Origin: Eumeta japonica
Lineage: Eukaryota; Arthropoda; Insecta; Lepidoptera; Psychidae
Length of the DNA: 64,000 nucleotides
Direction of reading: 5' to 3'
Assembly: GCA_005406025.1 (NCBI GenBank)
Contig: BGZK01000011.1
Coordinates: forward strand, 1,178,001-1,242,000
Below are positions 1 to 11,289 of the stretch, in pieces; the first letter of the stretch is position 1, and the number at the start of each line of letters is the position of its first letter. The position numbers and the translations under genes are program-made. The notes beneath the pieces are model-generated. The model was not told the origin of the DNA, searched no databases, and saw only the letters and a list, made by a program, of their open reading frames with translations.

Positions 1-221
1 GGCAGCAACACTTATAAAATGTTCGATAGGACTATAATTTTAATAACTCGAGTCATGTTGACCTACACTTATATGTTTAGTAGAGTGAGTATTCAACTCG
101 GACTCACTTTTATTTTGTCACCTTTTAAACTATCCTCAATACATTACAGTATTGTAGGTATAAAGTATTAATTTTTCAAAATACAATTCATACGTTTGGT
201 TACAAATACATTCATATTTAC

Positions 222-380
222 CTGAAACGCACTGTCAGTATTTTTAAATGCTTTCAGATATCTAATCAGCGAATAGTCATTATGATACTGAGCTGGATCT
301 GCACTACTGATTAAAGCCATTCTCTCTTTTAACTGTTTAAGATCATTTTCATTCACGGTTTTAGTCTCGTTTGCTGCCAT
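222..380 (-). CDS. CRAL-TRIO (SEC14-like) lipid-binding protein, first coding exon; gene continues off the left edge
   Basis: The exon reads from an ATG at 380 leftwards for 53 codons and ends with ...NTDSAFQ at a clean CAG|GTAAAT donor (222/221), after which the frame carries only intron sequence. The peptide has the usual layout of a CRAL_TRIO_N helix: a short acidic leader, then LKQLKERM, a DP-Q-YHNDYSLIRYLKAF segment and the 'A+Q' end that in this family precedes the lipid-binding domain. Family members are cytosolic carriers of hydrophobic ligands such as tocopherol, retinoids or phosphoinositides. The lipid-binding part lies outside the window, so the ligand class cannot be judged. The similarity of the N-terminal helix and the good splice site make a real gene likely. 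The exact orthologue is not identifiable. Confidence 0.8.
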
Positions 381-3156
381 TATAAAAACACTTTCTTTAA
401 TTAAAGTTAATTATGTATGTATTTTTTTAATGTAAGGCTTTATGAAAACAAAAAATAAATTTAGGAAGCATTAAAATAACTTCGACGAAGGTAAATTTAC
501 AGAACACGTAAAGTGTGTAAACTCTTAACACATTAAATTATTCTTCTCTGTGACCATATTCATTTTATCTTTGCCTATGACTCTTATATTGCCAACCCTA
601 TTAGACTGAAAAGCAACAATAGGGTAATTTACTGAAATATCAGTAAATTACCCTAAATATATAATCCTAAATATAAGATTATATATTTGTCGACGATGTA
701 TAAAATATGCCTAGATATGATGACTAAAAGTGAAGTCAAAATTAAAATAGGTTAAAAACAATAAACTACAAGCCATCAAAAATTCTATGCCATCTCCTTT
801 TTGTAAAACAGTCTCTGTCTAAGTAGCAATTTTAAAAAGACATTAACCAGGTATTTTTATAGCTATTAAAAATAAAACTTCTTTACTACATTCTTACTCG
901 AATAAAATAGTTTTACGTACAGCAACACGTAAAAAAAAAAATAAGCTACCCAATTCACCATTATGAAAACAGGACAAAATATCAAAATGGTGAAATCAAA
1001 ACTAGATTTATTGTTTGTGGAAAGACAAGATACATTTCACATTTTCTTTATAAATTAAAAACAAGTGTTAAAAAAATTCAAATGTATTGTTAATATATTT
1101 ATTATACCTCATTAGTTCTATTAGCTTTTTTAAATGATGAACTTAAGCTAGAAATGAACACAGAGTGACATTTTTTGACAACTAACAGTGGTACCTAATG
1201 GTATTGATGCACTTTCTTAAAGGTTTTTAAAAACTTTAAAACCACAAATATACGTCTAATATTTAGGTATCTTAAGTCTTTTGTTTCTGCTTTCCCCCAA
1301 ATTAAAGAATAATAACTGTCTTGAATAAAAAATGCCATTACTCCTAGCGTTAATTTCATTAAATATAATTATTGTAAGTTACGAGAAATAGTTTCAAATA
1401 GTACACGAATACTTTTTTCAGGATATAATGTTTGTTACTTGTTACCAAGATGAGATGTCAAACATTACACATCATATGGGATTACTGTAAAACTTGTTCC
1501 TTTTTTCTGTCGATACTCACTTCATTTTTCGGTTTAACTTCACCTCACAGTTTTTTTTTTTTCACAATATTGTAAATTATCTTCAATGGGGGCTAAGGGC
1601 TTTTTATATTCACGAACTATGGGCTACATCCTATAAGGCTCATATATAAAACTACCCTTATATGTAGATGAAAACAGTATTTCTATGGTAACGTTGCTAT
1701 GAGGTAGCCACAAACTTTTTTTGTTCACTGTATATAGGAAATTTTGAGACCCATCTCCATTTCTTACACATATTTCCCAAATTACTATATAATTAATAAC
1801 GTCAGCTTTACACTCAATGTTATTATCAAGCAAGATTTACGTGTAACAACAGATAGCACTAATATTTAACAAAAAAAAAATGGAATTAAAGGGAAAACAG
1901 GAATAACGATTAAAACACCAAATTTAGTGTTAAAACAGTAGAGTTGGTAATACTAGGAAGCAGTACAAATCACAGAGTACTTTTAAAAATCAGCAGGACA
2001 CATTTATGCTAAAAATTAATCTGTAACATCTTAATATGCTTTTAGTGCTTAATCGGTGTAGAGCTATTCTGTAACTAAACGCGCAAGATTTAACTGTGGT
2101 TGCTAGAAGTAAAGTCATAACTTTTTAAATAAATAAAATTAGATTGTTCGTTGTTTATTTTGGATTGTCTCATCTTTTCCGTTTTTTGACATTTCGTTAG
2201 AAAATTTTTAAAATATTTGTTGTGTCCACAACTCCTCTCACGTGGACTACATCATTGTTTAGGTTTTTTATGAATAAGGTAGAATTTTACTTAAATACGT
2301 TAATTATGAGTTAAATAACAATTAGGCAAACATGTTATTATTTTAATAAAACAAATACATAATTTTGATTTAAGAATTCATAAAAAAAAAATTGTGTAAT
2401 CAACTTATTATTTTTTATATTATTATTGCTATATTTTTTAAGCTGTACTTGTTTTGGTGCGTTAAGGAAAAATTATGAGAGTGCATTTTTATGCTGCGTA
2501 CACACTACAACATCTAAATTGACACCACAAAGTCGGTTGTGCCTTCAAGTTTTGCAAAAAAAGTTACCAACAGAGCAAAAGTAAGAACATTTACACGTAT
2601 GCGTGTGAAAACTAATGACTATATTCAAGGTAGTTACTCAAATATTTTTAAATATTTTTTAATCTTCAATATTGTTTTATATCAGTATGAATAAAATGTA
2701 TTTATACATTAATATATACGCGTATGCGTTTCTGCGTGTTGTAAATTATATACGGTGGTGAATGATATTTAATGATAATCTATTGTGGGTACTAGTGATA
2801 AAAGTGTTTTTTTTTTTATATAATACAAACCTTTTAATGACGTTTACAGATTTAAGATCAATTGTCGATATGTATTCTGTTTTGCAATACCAAAAAGTAT
2901 AACTTTTTACATCTCTATTGCACACACGGGGTTTTTATTGTTTTTATCATTTGATTTTATTTATCGATACATTATTATTATGTTTTGTTATTTTTTTTTT
3001 TTTGTAAATTAAGAGTGTTTATTGTAACAATCAATTGTCTTGGTAATTTATTGGTCTAAATGGTCTCTTTTGGTAAATTGTATGAATAGACTCTATTGGT
3101 AAATTTATTATGTTAATGGACTATCGTGTTCTAACGGTAAACATTCTCATATTTAG
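381..3156. other. AT-rich intergenic DNA upstream of the CRAL-TRIO gene
   Basis: No convincing coding exon, RNA gene or repeat with a second copy in the window was seen. The short open frames here (for example 1624-1833) have no recognisable domain, no splice context and AT-driven composition. The promoter and 5' UTR of the minus-strand CRAL-TRIO gene should lie just right of 380, but no clear TATA or initiator could be singled out. Confidence 0.6.
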
Positions 3157-3159
3157 TTA

Positions 3160-3200
3160 GGCCCATTCGCACGAGCACTTTTTTCAACGGGCGTTAAAAA
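3160..3200 (+). repeat. Left terminal inverted repeat of the Harbinger element
   Basis: It starts immediately after the TTA duplication at 3157-3159. The block ATTCGCACGAG is shared exactly with the right end in inverted orientation, and the outer bases differ by a two-base indel. It is followed by a GCGTTAAAAAAACGTTG-like palindromic subterminal motif. Confidence 0.8.
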
Positions 3201-3449
3201 AACGTTGAAATGACACAAATGAATACCTATGTATTTATTCACACGAAAGCGTTTTTAAAACGCGGCGCTTTTTTATCGAGCATTGCTGGATTTTTGATGT
3301 TGAGCGTAGGCGTTAAATTGAATTGAGCATACGGGACTCACATGGTCCTATTCTGACGGGCGTTAAAAAAGCGCCGGTGTAGTCAATTGGCCGCGCGCAC
3401 GATAGCAGTTGTACGTATTGTTAAATTATGCACCATTATGACGACGTGA

Positions 3450-5172
3450 GTGCTTGATCCCGAGTTATTAATTTTAGAGGTCGAGTCTCGGCCTATACTT
3501 TATGTAAAGTCACTGCCTGAGTACGCCAATAAGTCTCTTAAAAATGATGCTTGGGAGGAAATAGCAAGGAAATTGTCTTATGACTGGGACTCACTTGACA
3601 AAGAAGAAAAAAATAAGAGATGTAAGTATACAGTATTTCTTTATTTACTTCTTAAAACAATGCATATTATATTATTTTACTTAAAAAGTTCACTATATTT
3701 TGTGTCTATTGATTGCATCGTATTGCCACGGAACGGAACCTTGTGACAACGTAAAGTGTTTTGCAAAATAGTCTCGTACTTCTACACCTCTACTGTTACT
3801 TCTTATCCCTGTTGCTTGCAAATGTTGCAAAGTGCTATCATATAATGTATCTTCAAATTGAAATCCATCTTTCATCCTGACCAAATTATGCAGCACATAG
3901 CACGCTTTAACTACTGATATCGTGTTGTTTGGTTGAAGATCTATGGCTTTTGTTAAAATTCTCCACTTATTGAACAAAATCCCAAAGGTACATTCTATCA
4001 TTCTGCGGGCACGTAAGTTGTAAATCGTTGCTGCACAGTCAAGTTACGACTTGGATATGGTCTTAGAACGTGTTCAGATAAAGCAAAGGCTTCATAACCG
4101 ATTAACATAAAGGGCATCGCTTTTCCGTTTAAATCATTTGGTACTTTTTCTGGTTGTGGCAGTTCTATTTGCCCTGACTCTAATCTCCTGTAAAACGATG
4201 TATTTTTAAATACATCTGAATTGGTGGAGGCACCATACGCCCCTACCTGGATGCAAATGCAACTGTAATTAGCGTCACAAATTGTCATTAAAAGAAGAGA
4301 AAAATAATTCTTATAATCGTAAATTAGTGATCCACTTTCATGGCGTTTTGTTATTTCTACGTGCTTGCCATCTACGGCTCCTATCACGTTAGGAAAATTA
4401 GTGCGCTGATAAAATTCTTCTGAAATTTTCATAAAGTCATCACTGCTTTTTTCCGCCATATAAATAGGGCATTAAACAATTCCATATCGCGTCACAGACT
4501 TATTTAATGATGTAATGTATGATTGACACTCCCATTAGAAACTGATAGTGTAAATCGTAAAAACTGTTACCAGTCGCAAGAAACCTGTAACAAACAATGC
4601 TTATTTTTTAGTACATAGTTTACCTATCCGTATAAATTTTTAAAACAAAATTTTTTATTTCAGGCAAAGAAGTACAAACTAAGTGGAAACACATAAGGGA
4701 CAATTTTCGGAGAGAATACCAGGCCCAGAGAGATGTGACATCGGCCAAGGTGCAAAAAAAAAAAGAAAAAATACAGGTATTACGACCAATTACTTTTTTT
4801 AATTCCATATGCGAAGGATACTCTCACGTCGGGAAACTATCAAGCAGCAAGTAATAATTCAGAGGAGACTGAATCGGACATTCGGACATAGAAAATACAG
4901 AAAATACATTGCTCGCTCCACCACCAACTACTCCTCCTGTGCAAGTTAAAAAAAAAAGCAATTCAAATTTTGAAGAAGAGGTTTTAAAAGCCTTAAGAAA
5001 TGATATGGCGGAACCAGATGAAGACAAATCATTCTGTTTATTATTAGTCCAATCTTTGAAGAAAATGGATGACGACAGCAAAATGGCAGCTAAAATAGAT
5101 ATATTATGCATGATTAGGCAATATTCCCCGATCTGTCATGTAAACCAGTCAATCTCAACAGTTACTATGTAA
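3450..5172 (+). pseudogene. Harbinger accessory gene: MADF-BESS DNA-binding protein, three exons, decayed
   Basis: Exon 1 (about 3450-3621) gives the N-terminal half of a MADF domain (E-V-E-RP-LY, then W-E-IA-KL-YDWD) and ends at a GAT|GTAAGT donor in phase 1. Exon 2 starts after TTTATTTCAG at 4664 and restores frame to give KEVQTKWKHIRDNFRREYQ, the second half of the domain with its conserved KWK-LRD-Y core. A last coding stretch (about 4800-5172) has an acidic, proline-rich linker and a BESS-like motif (D-DKSF-LLLVQSLKKM). This class supplies the Myb-like partner that binds the element's ends and imports the transposase. No in-frame ATG precedes exon 1 (TGA at 3447), and the linker changes frame near 4885, so this copy is probably dead. 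Its introns contain the antisense transposase exon. Confidence 0.78.
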
Positions 5173-7295
5173 TCGTATTAACATTCAACCTTACCTCGAT
5201 CAACCAATACCATCTCATGGACAACCGGGGCAGTTCTCTCAATCTCAATCCATATTTAATACCAATTATAATCAGCCACACTTATCAAAATAATTGAAGT
5301 CTGTAAATCCATCAAAAGAAATATAGATTATAGAACATTTCAATTTTGCCCTCCTTCGTCTACAACTGCTGCTGTAAACTGTTCCAGACCACAATCCGCA
5401 CAAAGCTATTTTGCCCAGTTCGCCCCCGTTCCCAATCCATCACCAACAGATACATCAAGTTCAACAATAATGCTGAGTCCTTTGACAAATGTAACTGCAA
5501 GTTCACCAGAAGAAGTTTCTCGTTATTAAATAATAGGTCTTTACCTATGAAATTGCCGATTTTTTTCCTTTGAACTATTATGCTTAAAACTTCAATAAAA
5601 TAACAGTAGTATTAATTTGTAAAACTGATTTATGATTTACATACAAAAAATTATACTTAAAAAGGAACTTGAGTTATTTAAAAATTTTGTAATGAGAAAA
5701 TAAAAGTAAAATGGCTTCTTCTTGTTTCCCAGTATTTATACTTTGATAATTTATAACTTTTTAAGTATTTAAAAATTACAATTTATCTCTTTTTGCAGTC
5801 CATGCGTAAATAAAGTCCGATAAACACACAACATTTTGTTGCAAATAATCTTATAATTACAGGGAAGTTCGAAAAAATGTTAGTGTGAAAAATAAAGAGT
5901 TTCCAAAAAAAACAACACATTCCTACAAATCGGCAATTTCATAGGCAAAGACCTAATATTAATGTGAAATGCGCAGTAGTTACTACTTATCAATGTATTC
6001 GTAAAATAGTATAAGTACCTAATTAATAAAAAGATTTTTTGTGTTATTATTTTACTTTATTTATTTCACAACAGCAGCTTTTACAGGTTACCTAATACAA
6101 CAGAACCTTAAACTTAATAATCCTAATATACAGGCAGTTTGGTAATATCCGCATCAAGCAGATATGGTAGCTAAGGTATCATGGGTATAATAAAAAAAAA
6201 AGAATATTATAAAAACCACAATTAAAAATGCTTATTTTTATAAATAATAATATTTTTTTAATAGTGGCTAACAATGATGTATTGTTTTTGACTAATAATG
6301 AGATAGTTTTTGACTTATAACCAAAAATAGTAGTCCGTTTGCATCAACGATGTTATTTTACAAATCAAAATTTCTCAGCCTTTTGGTGGTTTTTAACACG
6401 CTTTTTTACTTTTAATAATAATTTTCCGAAGTGGTATTTATGCTAACACTATATATATATTCGGCTTGATTCAGGTATTATTACCAAACACCCTGCATAA
6501 GGTAATATATTCTAGTAAGTGACAATATTTTGATATCTTGCGAAACATGGGTCAAAAACGAGAAAATTTTATTCTCTCCTTATATTAAGTACTCTTTTGC
6601 TAGCGTACGGTTTTATGGGAAGGCCATCTTCATTTTTCAACCCATGTTTCTTGGAAAAAGTTGGTTACTTTTAGTATCTTAATTACATATTAAAATATTT
6701 TCACTTATTAAAATATGACCCTGTATGTCGCTTGAAAATGACTAATTCCGGCATTTCATCAAATCCTTAAGAAAGTCATTCATAATTACATTATTCCCCT
6801 AGAAAAAAAATCTATGGTTTGATCAGATTCCTGGGTCCATCGGATCTGGAATCTAATAAAAACACCGTTTTTTCAGAGAAATAATGAAATCAAGTACTTA
6901 GCCATTTTGACATTCTGCGTGATTTGATAAAAGTGGGATTTTATGAAATTCCGAATTTTGTCATTTTCCTGTGATATAATAATATAAATTCTTAACACTT
7001 ACCTTAATGTCACTGCTAATCTCTGCACAGCTGGAATCGCAAATCTCATGTTAGTGTCTTGAAGAGTTATTCGAGGGCTCACGATTGCCAATAATTCATC
7101 GAATGTGCTGAAAGACATTCGGAAAAAGTTGAAAATTTTTTTGGGATAAAGCCTCAATTCTTCATAAAGCGACACAAACTGGCCTTTTAAATATCGTTGT
7201 TCGTTATGGGGATGTACGCAATAGAACTTTTTTTTCGTTTTTCGCCCTTTCGCAACGCACATTGATATTGCCAATAATTCTGGATTTCGATTCAT
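3693..7295 (-). pseudogene. Harbinger DDE transposase (HARBI1-like), two exons, with stop and frameshifts
   Basis: Exon 1 runs 7295-7003 and ends ...AVQRLAVTL at an AAG|GTAAGTG donor in phase 2. Exon 2 begins at 4584 after TTGTTACAG and restores the family's hallmark junction R-FLATGNSF. Downstream come the DDE_Tnp_4 landmarks GAVDGKHV (first catalytic Asp), ICDANY (second Asp region) and MIECTFGIL-KWRI (catalytic Glu), ending at a TAG at 3693. The intron is about 2.4 kb and contains most of the accessory gene on the other strand. Damage: an in-frame TAA shortly after the junction (near 4500), a frameshift just before the MAEKSS segment (about 4458) and another between YVPAE and MIECTFG (about 4015). 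The catalytic triad itself appears intact, so decay is recent to moderate. Confidence 0.85.
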
Positions 7296-7395
7296 AATTT
7301 ACTAATACGTGCACACCGCAGCGAATATTATTCACACTGATTTTTAAGCGTTCGTGTGAACACAATTGATAGGAATGTTAAAAAAGCGCCAATGT

Positions 7396-7440
7396 CAGGT
7401 TTTAACGCGACGCTTTTTAAGCTCTCGTGCGAATGAGGGC
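7396..7440 (-). repeat. Right terminal inverted repeat of the Harbinger element
   Basis: It ends in CTCGTGCGAATGAGGGC and is followed directly by TTA at 7441-7443. The inner part carries TTTTAACGCGACGCTTTTTAA, with hairpin-like spacing similar to the left subterminal region around 3247-3275. Confidence 0.8.
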
Positions 7441-7789
7441 TTATAGTGTTTTATTTCATTAAAGTTACATATAAAATATATATAACTTTATTTGATGACG
7501 GTTAACAAATTTTATTAAAAAACTTTTATTAATGTCATTGCATTATGACTTAGGTATTACTATTGGTATACGTTAATGTTTTACATTCGATAGGATCTAC
7601 CTACATACTGATAGGTCATATTAAATGTAAAGTAGTCATAAAAACAATTCACTGAATATGGTCTAAAAGTCATAAATATAAGACAAATAGTTAGAAATGG
7701 TAATTAAACTACGTACCTACTATAAATTGTTAATTATGTTTTCAACTCTATGAAGAAGAAATTAAATTTTGTGTCTTTAAGTATGTCAT

Positions 7790-8125
7790 GCGGTGCTTTT
7801 ATTTTATTTCGTTACTAATTCTCGCTCGCAGTTTTACCATGTGGACATAGAATGTGTTCCTTCATCTTTTATATTAACCGATCTTACTGTGAATCCTTAC
7901 TTTGTTTGTGTTTTCAATTCTGGTTCGGGTACCCTTCCTAATTTTAATCCCGATAAGGCTCTTAATTTTAATCCTACTCCCATACTCAATTTTGACCATT
8001 ATCCCATTAGCAATTCGGTTTCGGTTCCGGATCTCGATTTTGCTCCTCGCCCAGCTTTCAATTTTAATATCACTATCGATCACGGTTGCGATTTATACGA
8101 AGCCGAAGCAAATCCAGTATGAGAA
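7790..8125 (+). repeat. GATTCC-type degenerate low-complexity repeat domain, copy 1
   Basis: The stretch is built of loosely repeated pyrimidine-rich hexamers of the kind TTTAAT-CCCGAT-TCCGGT. All three plus-strand frames and some minus frames stay open simply because the motif lacks stop words. Related blocks occur at about 13430-13525, 20520-20790, 42290-42520 and, reversed, at 51330-51390 and 57590-57870. The long open frames here (FNFNP-like repeats) are therefore a composition effect and not a protein. Confidence 0.7.
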
Positions 8126-10268
8126 TACAATATGAATATGTAGCTTTCCATGAGCGAAAGGACCACGAAGGAATTCGAGAATAAGAATAGAACGTATAGT
8201 AAAAACACTCACCTATTCAAATGCAACAATGTTACGATTTCAAGTCAATCGTCTGTCTCTTTCGACTTTGAGACCGTAAACATACAGGGGCTGAATATTT
8301 ATATAAGTATAAAATTACTGTGATAGCGAAACATACTAATCGACACTGTATTTTAATACATTAACAAATAATTTTGTTTGTATTAGTAATGTCTTTTTAC
8401 GAACCTCAATGATCAAACTCATGCAGAAAATCTTTAAAAACGAACGTTAGTGGATGTTACGCGTCATCAATATAATATCAATGACATGCTTAAATATTCA
8501 TTTGTATGAGGTGTTTGTTTCTAAATAAATTTTAAAAGGCAGTATTGTTTTAACTTGTAATTTAAATGAAATTTAAAATAGGTTTAAATATATTAATTAA
8601 ATTAATTTTTATTCTTAAAAATAATTATTATGTCTTATTTTAAATAAATTACTCTTGTATCAATGAATACGTTCTTTGTTAAAAGTTAATTTTTTATAGA
8701 TAAGAATCACAATATTTTTAAAAAATATATTTTATTTATAAACCTATTTCATAAGTTCTTTGTTCTCCAATTGGCTCCAATTTGTCTAACCGACGGTATC
8801 AATGACTCTTTTATCGTCAGGATGCCACTAAACGTTTTTTAATATCTATTTTTAGGCCTAAGATGCTGTAAGTAATGTATTATTGATTTGTAAATTAGTA
8901 TGATATTGTTATACTCTTATTTATACTTTTAGAAGCGGACTTTGCTCAGTGTTAAGACACAAGCAGTAGTTTCAGATAACAACTATCTTTATATTCTCTT
9001 ACCTTAAAACTAATAATAGTAGGAAAGAATTCGCTAAATTTTTCATCTATTATAGTGTCTAATTTTTGGCACTCCTCTGGCTTATCAGTAAACATTAACG
9101 ACTCATTAGGCAAAAAATCATTTCACGACTCAAATTACAATAAGCGAGAGCAAGCACAAGGTTAAGTACACTCCTTTTTTATCCCTTATGCCCATTACCT
9201 ACGTCCTATCTAACCTACTTTTTATTCTTTCTCTATGTTCCACCTCACATTTATATTGATAAATTTCGCAAGTTGAGATCGCTGTGTAGTACTACAAACG
9301 ATGCCATGACGTACGCAAACTTCCGTTGTAGTTCCATTAGAAACTGCAAATACAGATGCGGAGGTACAATTTCATGTGCAAGTGCCGTATTTACGGATGT
9401 GGAGGTGACGTTACGTTATAATATTACTTTGTTTTACTTAATTATGGTAGGATGTGCAGTAGCATTCGATTAGTTTTATAACTTATCTTGCTACAGTTTT
9501 TCATAATTTATATTCAAATAGTTACTAAAAAATTACAATTGTAAGAATAAACTAGGCATTATTTCTATTTCATTTTCTAACAAACTAAATTATCAAGACA
9601 ACTCCTTATAATGGGTAATACGGAAAGTGTTAAAAAAAGGTAAAAGAAGGTACCTTTTTTATAACTTTCCGTATTATCTCTTTTGGATCGTTTTATATCT
9701 ACTTATCGTTAAATTAATTTTAATTTTAATGCGTAGTGGGCTAAGGTGTGTTTTTGAGTTAGTTATTTTTACTGTGCTCATCTCCTTTTGACTGTCAAAT
9801 TTATGATGTCTAATTATTAAGCTAAATAAAATTCTTAGCTGGGGTGTAAGTACTTCATAAATAATTAGTTTCTTAAATTATTTTCTTGAGTGTTTTATAC
9901 TACGACTATGATTATTCAAAAAAGTTTGTGAAAAGAAAACTGTAGATAAATTAAGAGCTAATAAAGTGAAAACAGCTTACAATGTAAACGACAGACTCGT
10001 AGTTTTAATTTTACTAGACATCAAAATAGAATGTATTGATTTGACATAATTATAAAAATATACTTTTTGTTATCTGGTAATTTTTAATCACATAAGCAAA
10101 AAAATTTCTGGTCACACTTGTCTCGATCGCAAACTGGTGACATAAAAATGACAATTTGTCGGCTTTCTTTGTTGCTTTTTCTCTGTAACTTAGCATTTAA
10201 AAGGCTCACAAATTTCACAAATGGTATAGCCAAAAGTGTCTATTTTACTTAAAAAATCATTTCTGGTA
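8126..10268. other. Intergenic AT-rich DNA upstream of the F-box gene
   Basis: No gene is supported. It includes a diverged inverted repeat at 9617-9676. Close to the right end, a pyrimidine-rich run finishing in TAACTTAG at 10189 resembles a splice acceptor and could mark a 5' UTR exon boundary of the F-box gene, but this cannot be confirmed from sequence alone. Confidence 0.5.
9617..9676. repeat. Imperfect inverted repeat (hairpin), ~25-bp arms
   Basis: TAATACGGAAAGTG followed by an A-rich run pairs with the reverse complement ACTTTCCGTATTA downstream. The two arms also share GGTA/TACC at their inner edges and flank a short loop. No coding content. Confidence 0.65.
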
Positions 10269-11057
10269 ATGGAGTCAACCAATAAAAATATTATTATACC
10301 ACACAGTTCCCCTAATTTTGAAATAGCATCAGATTTATTGTACAAAGTTGTACAAAATTTTACAGACCAATATAAATCGAAATACGATTTACGAAATGAT
10401 CTCATGGTCTTACTAGTAATCATACTTTTTGTAGAAAATAAGTTTTCGCCTACGAACAATGAAGGTGCACGAGAAGATCTCAAGAGTTTTTTAACGCCTG
10501 AAAATCTTTCAACATTAACTTCGGGCACTAATAATGTGTACACTGTTAGATTCTTCTTGGAGGAGTTTGAAATTATGCCAATAAGAATAATTTTCTCTCC
10601 AGTAGGAGATACAATGATAATAAATGCTTTAATTGAGGATTCCATTTTGGATACATTTGCAATATGCCTCCATATGAATCGGTATGTTGTGTCACCTGAT
10701 ACAGAAGGAGTTCACGTGATGTTTAAGAATTTGGAATTCTTGTCAGTGGAAGTTAAAGACAAAATTCTTATACCAATTGCTAGCAGGATATTATTTTATC
10801 ATGGTTTTCCTAGTCCCAGTCTTAATGGCTTGCCTATTGAGATATTGAAGAACATATTACAATTTCTTTCCTTAGAAGACATTCTAAACTTGAAAGAAAC
10901 TTGCTGGAGATTCAGGGTTTTAATTGACAAAGACATAATTTGGCAAAGCTTATACGTAAGAGATTTTAAACACTTAACCATAGATACAGATATGAATTGG
11001 AAAGACAATTACAAACGAGTATATAAACTAGTGAAAAGTAGAAATCCTGTGTTGTAA
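10269..11057 (+). CDS. F-box only protein 7-like (Fbxo7 / nutcracker type), FP domain plus F-box
   Basis: 262 residues in a single exon. Residues about 20-170 match the FP fold shared by Fbxo7 and PI31 (DLLYKVVQNF near the start, SPVGDTMIINAL in the middle, then an IASRILF helix). Residues about 184-225 are a canonical F-box (GLPIEILKNILQFLSLEDI, then L-ETC-RFR-L, IWQSLYVRDF). The family acts as substrate receptor of an SCF E3 ligase and binds the proteasome regulator PI31; in flies nutcracker is needed for caspase activation in sperm individualisation. The first ATG at 10269 has a good context (purine at -3, G at +4), and an in-frame TAG at 10227 closes the frame upstream. The ubiquitin-like domain of vertebrate Fbxo7 is absent, as in the shorter insect forms. 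Absence of introns could mean a natural one-exon CDS or a retrocopy. AATAAA follows at 11281. Confidence 0.85.
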   Translation: MESTNKNIIIPHSSPNFEIASDLLYKVVQNFTDQYKSKYDLRNDLMVLLVIILFVENKFSPTNNEGAREDLKSFLTPENLSTLTSGTNNVYTVRFFLEEFEIMPIRIIFSPVGDTMIINALIEDSILDTFAICLHMNRYVVSPDTEGVHVMFKNLEFLSVEVKDKILIPIASRILFYHGFPSPSLNGLPIEILKNILQFLSLEDILNLKETCWRFRVLIDKDIIWQSLYVRDFKHLTIDTDMNWKDNYKRVYKLVKSRNPVL

Positions 11058-11280
11058 CTTATATTTTTAGGTTTGTGTATTTAGTGTGTAAGGTTGTGTG
11101 ATAAAAAAACTTTTGTTACATGACTTGTTATATAAAAATTATATCTAAATAACATATAACGTATATCTAAATAAGTTTAGCCTATTCATTCAATGTGAAA
11201 ACTAAGTATTCTGTCACTGAATAGGCGTATTTACATATTGTTTATATCAACACAAATATTAAGTATTTGATATCTTGTCA

Positions 11281-11286
11281 AATAAA
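11281..11286 (+). promoter_or_regulatory. Candidate polyadenylation signal of the Fbxo7-like gene
   Basis: AATAAA lies about 220 bases after the stop codon at 11057 and is followed by a T/GT-rich stretch at 11322-11336, the usual arrangement. Other AT-rich hexamers occur nearby, so usage is inferred. Confidence 0.5.
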
Positions 11287-11289
11287 ATA

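Larger units (their letters stand above)
3160..7440. mobile_element. PIF/Harbinger DNA transposon, structurally complete, 4281 bp
   Basis: The element is bounded by imperfect inverted termini: the left end reads GGCCCATTCGCACGAG (from 3160) and the right end, reverse-complemented, GCCCTCATTCGCACGAG (ending 7440). A TTA is present directly outside both ends (3157-3159 and 7441-7443), the TWA-type target duplication expected of Harbinger. Both ends carry subterminal motifs built from AAAGCG/GCGTTTTAAA-like blocks (3188-3380 and 7345-7425), probably transposase or accessory-protein sites. Inside are the two genes typical of the superfamily, a DDE transposase (minus) and a MADF/BESS DNA-binding protein (plus). 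Both are damaged, so this copy is non-autonomous although its ends look mobilisable. Confidence 0.88.

Noticed and set aside
7793..8135. Overlapping plus-strand frames encoding FNFNP-like and hydrophobic repeats, possible repeat protein
   Set aside because: All frames are open because of a degenerate GATTCC-type repeat found elsewhere in non-coding positions; no start, splice or domain support.
10190..10645. 151-codon minus-strand frame
   Set aside because: Antisense shadow of the Fbxo7-like gene; no domain of its own.
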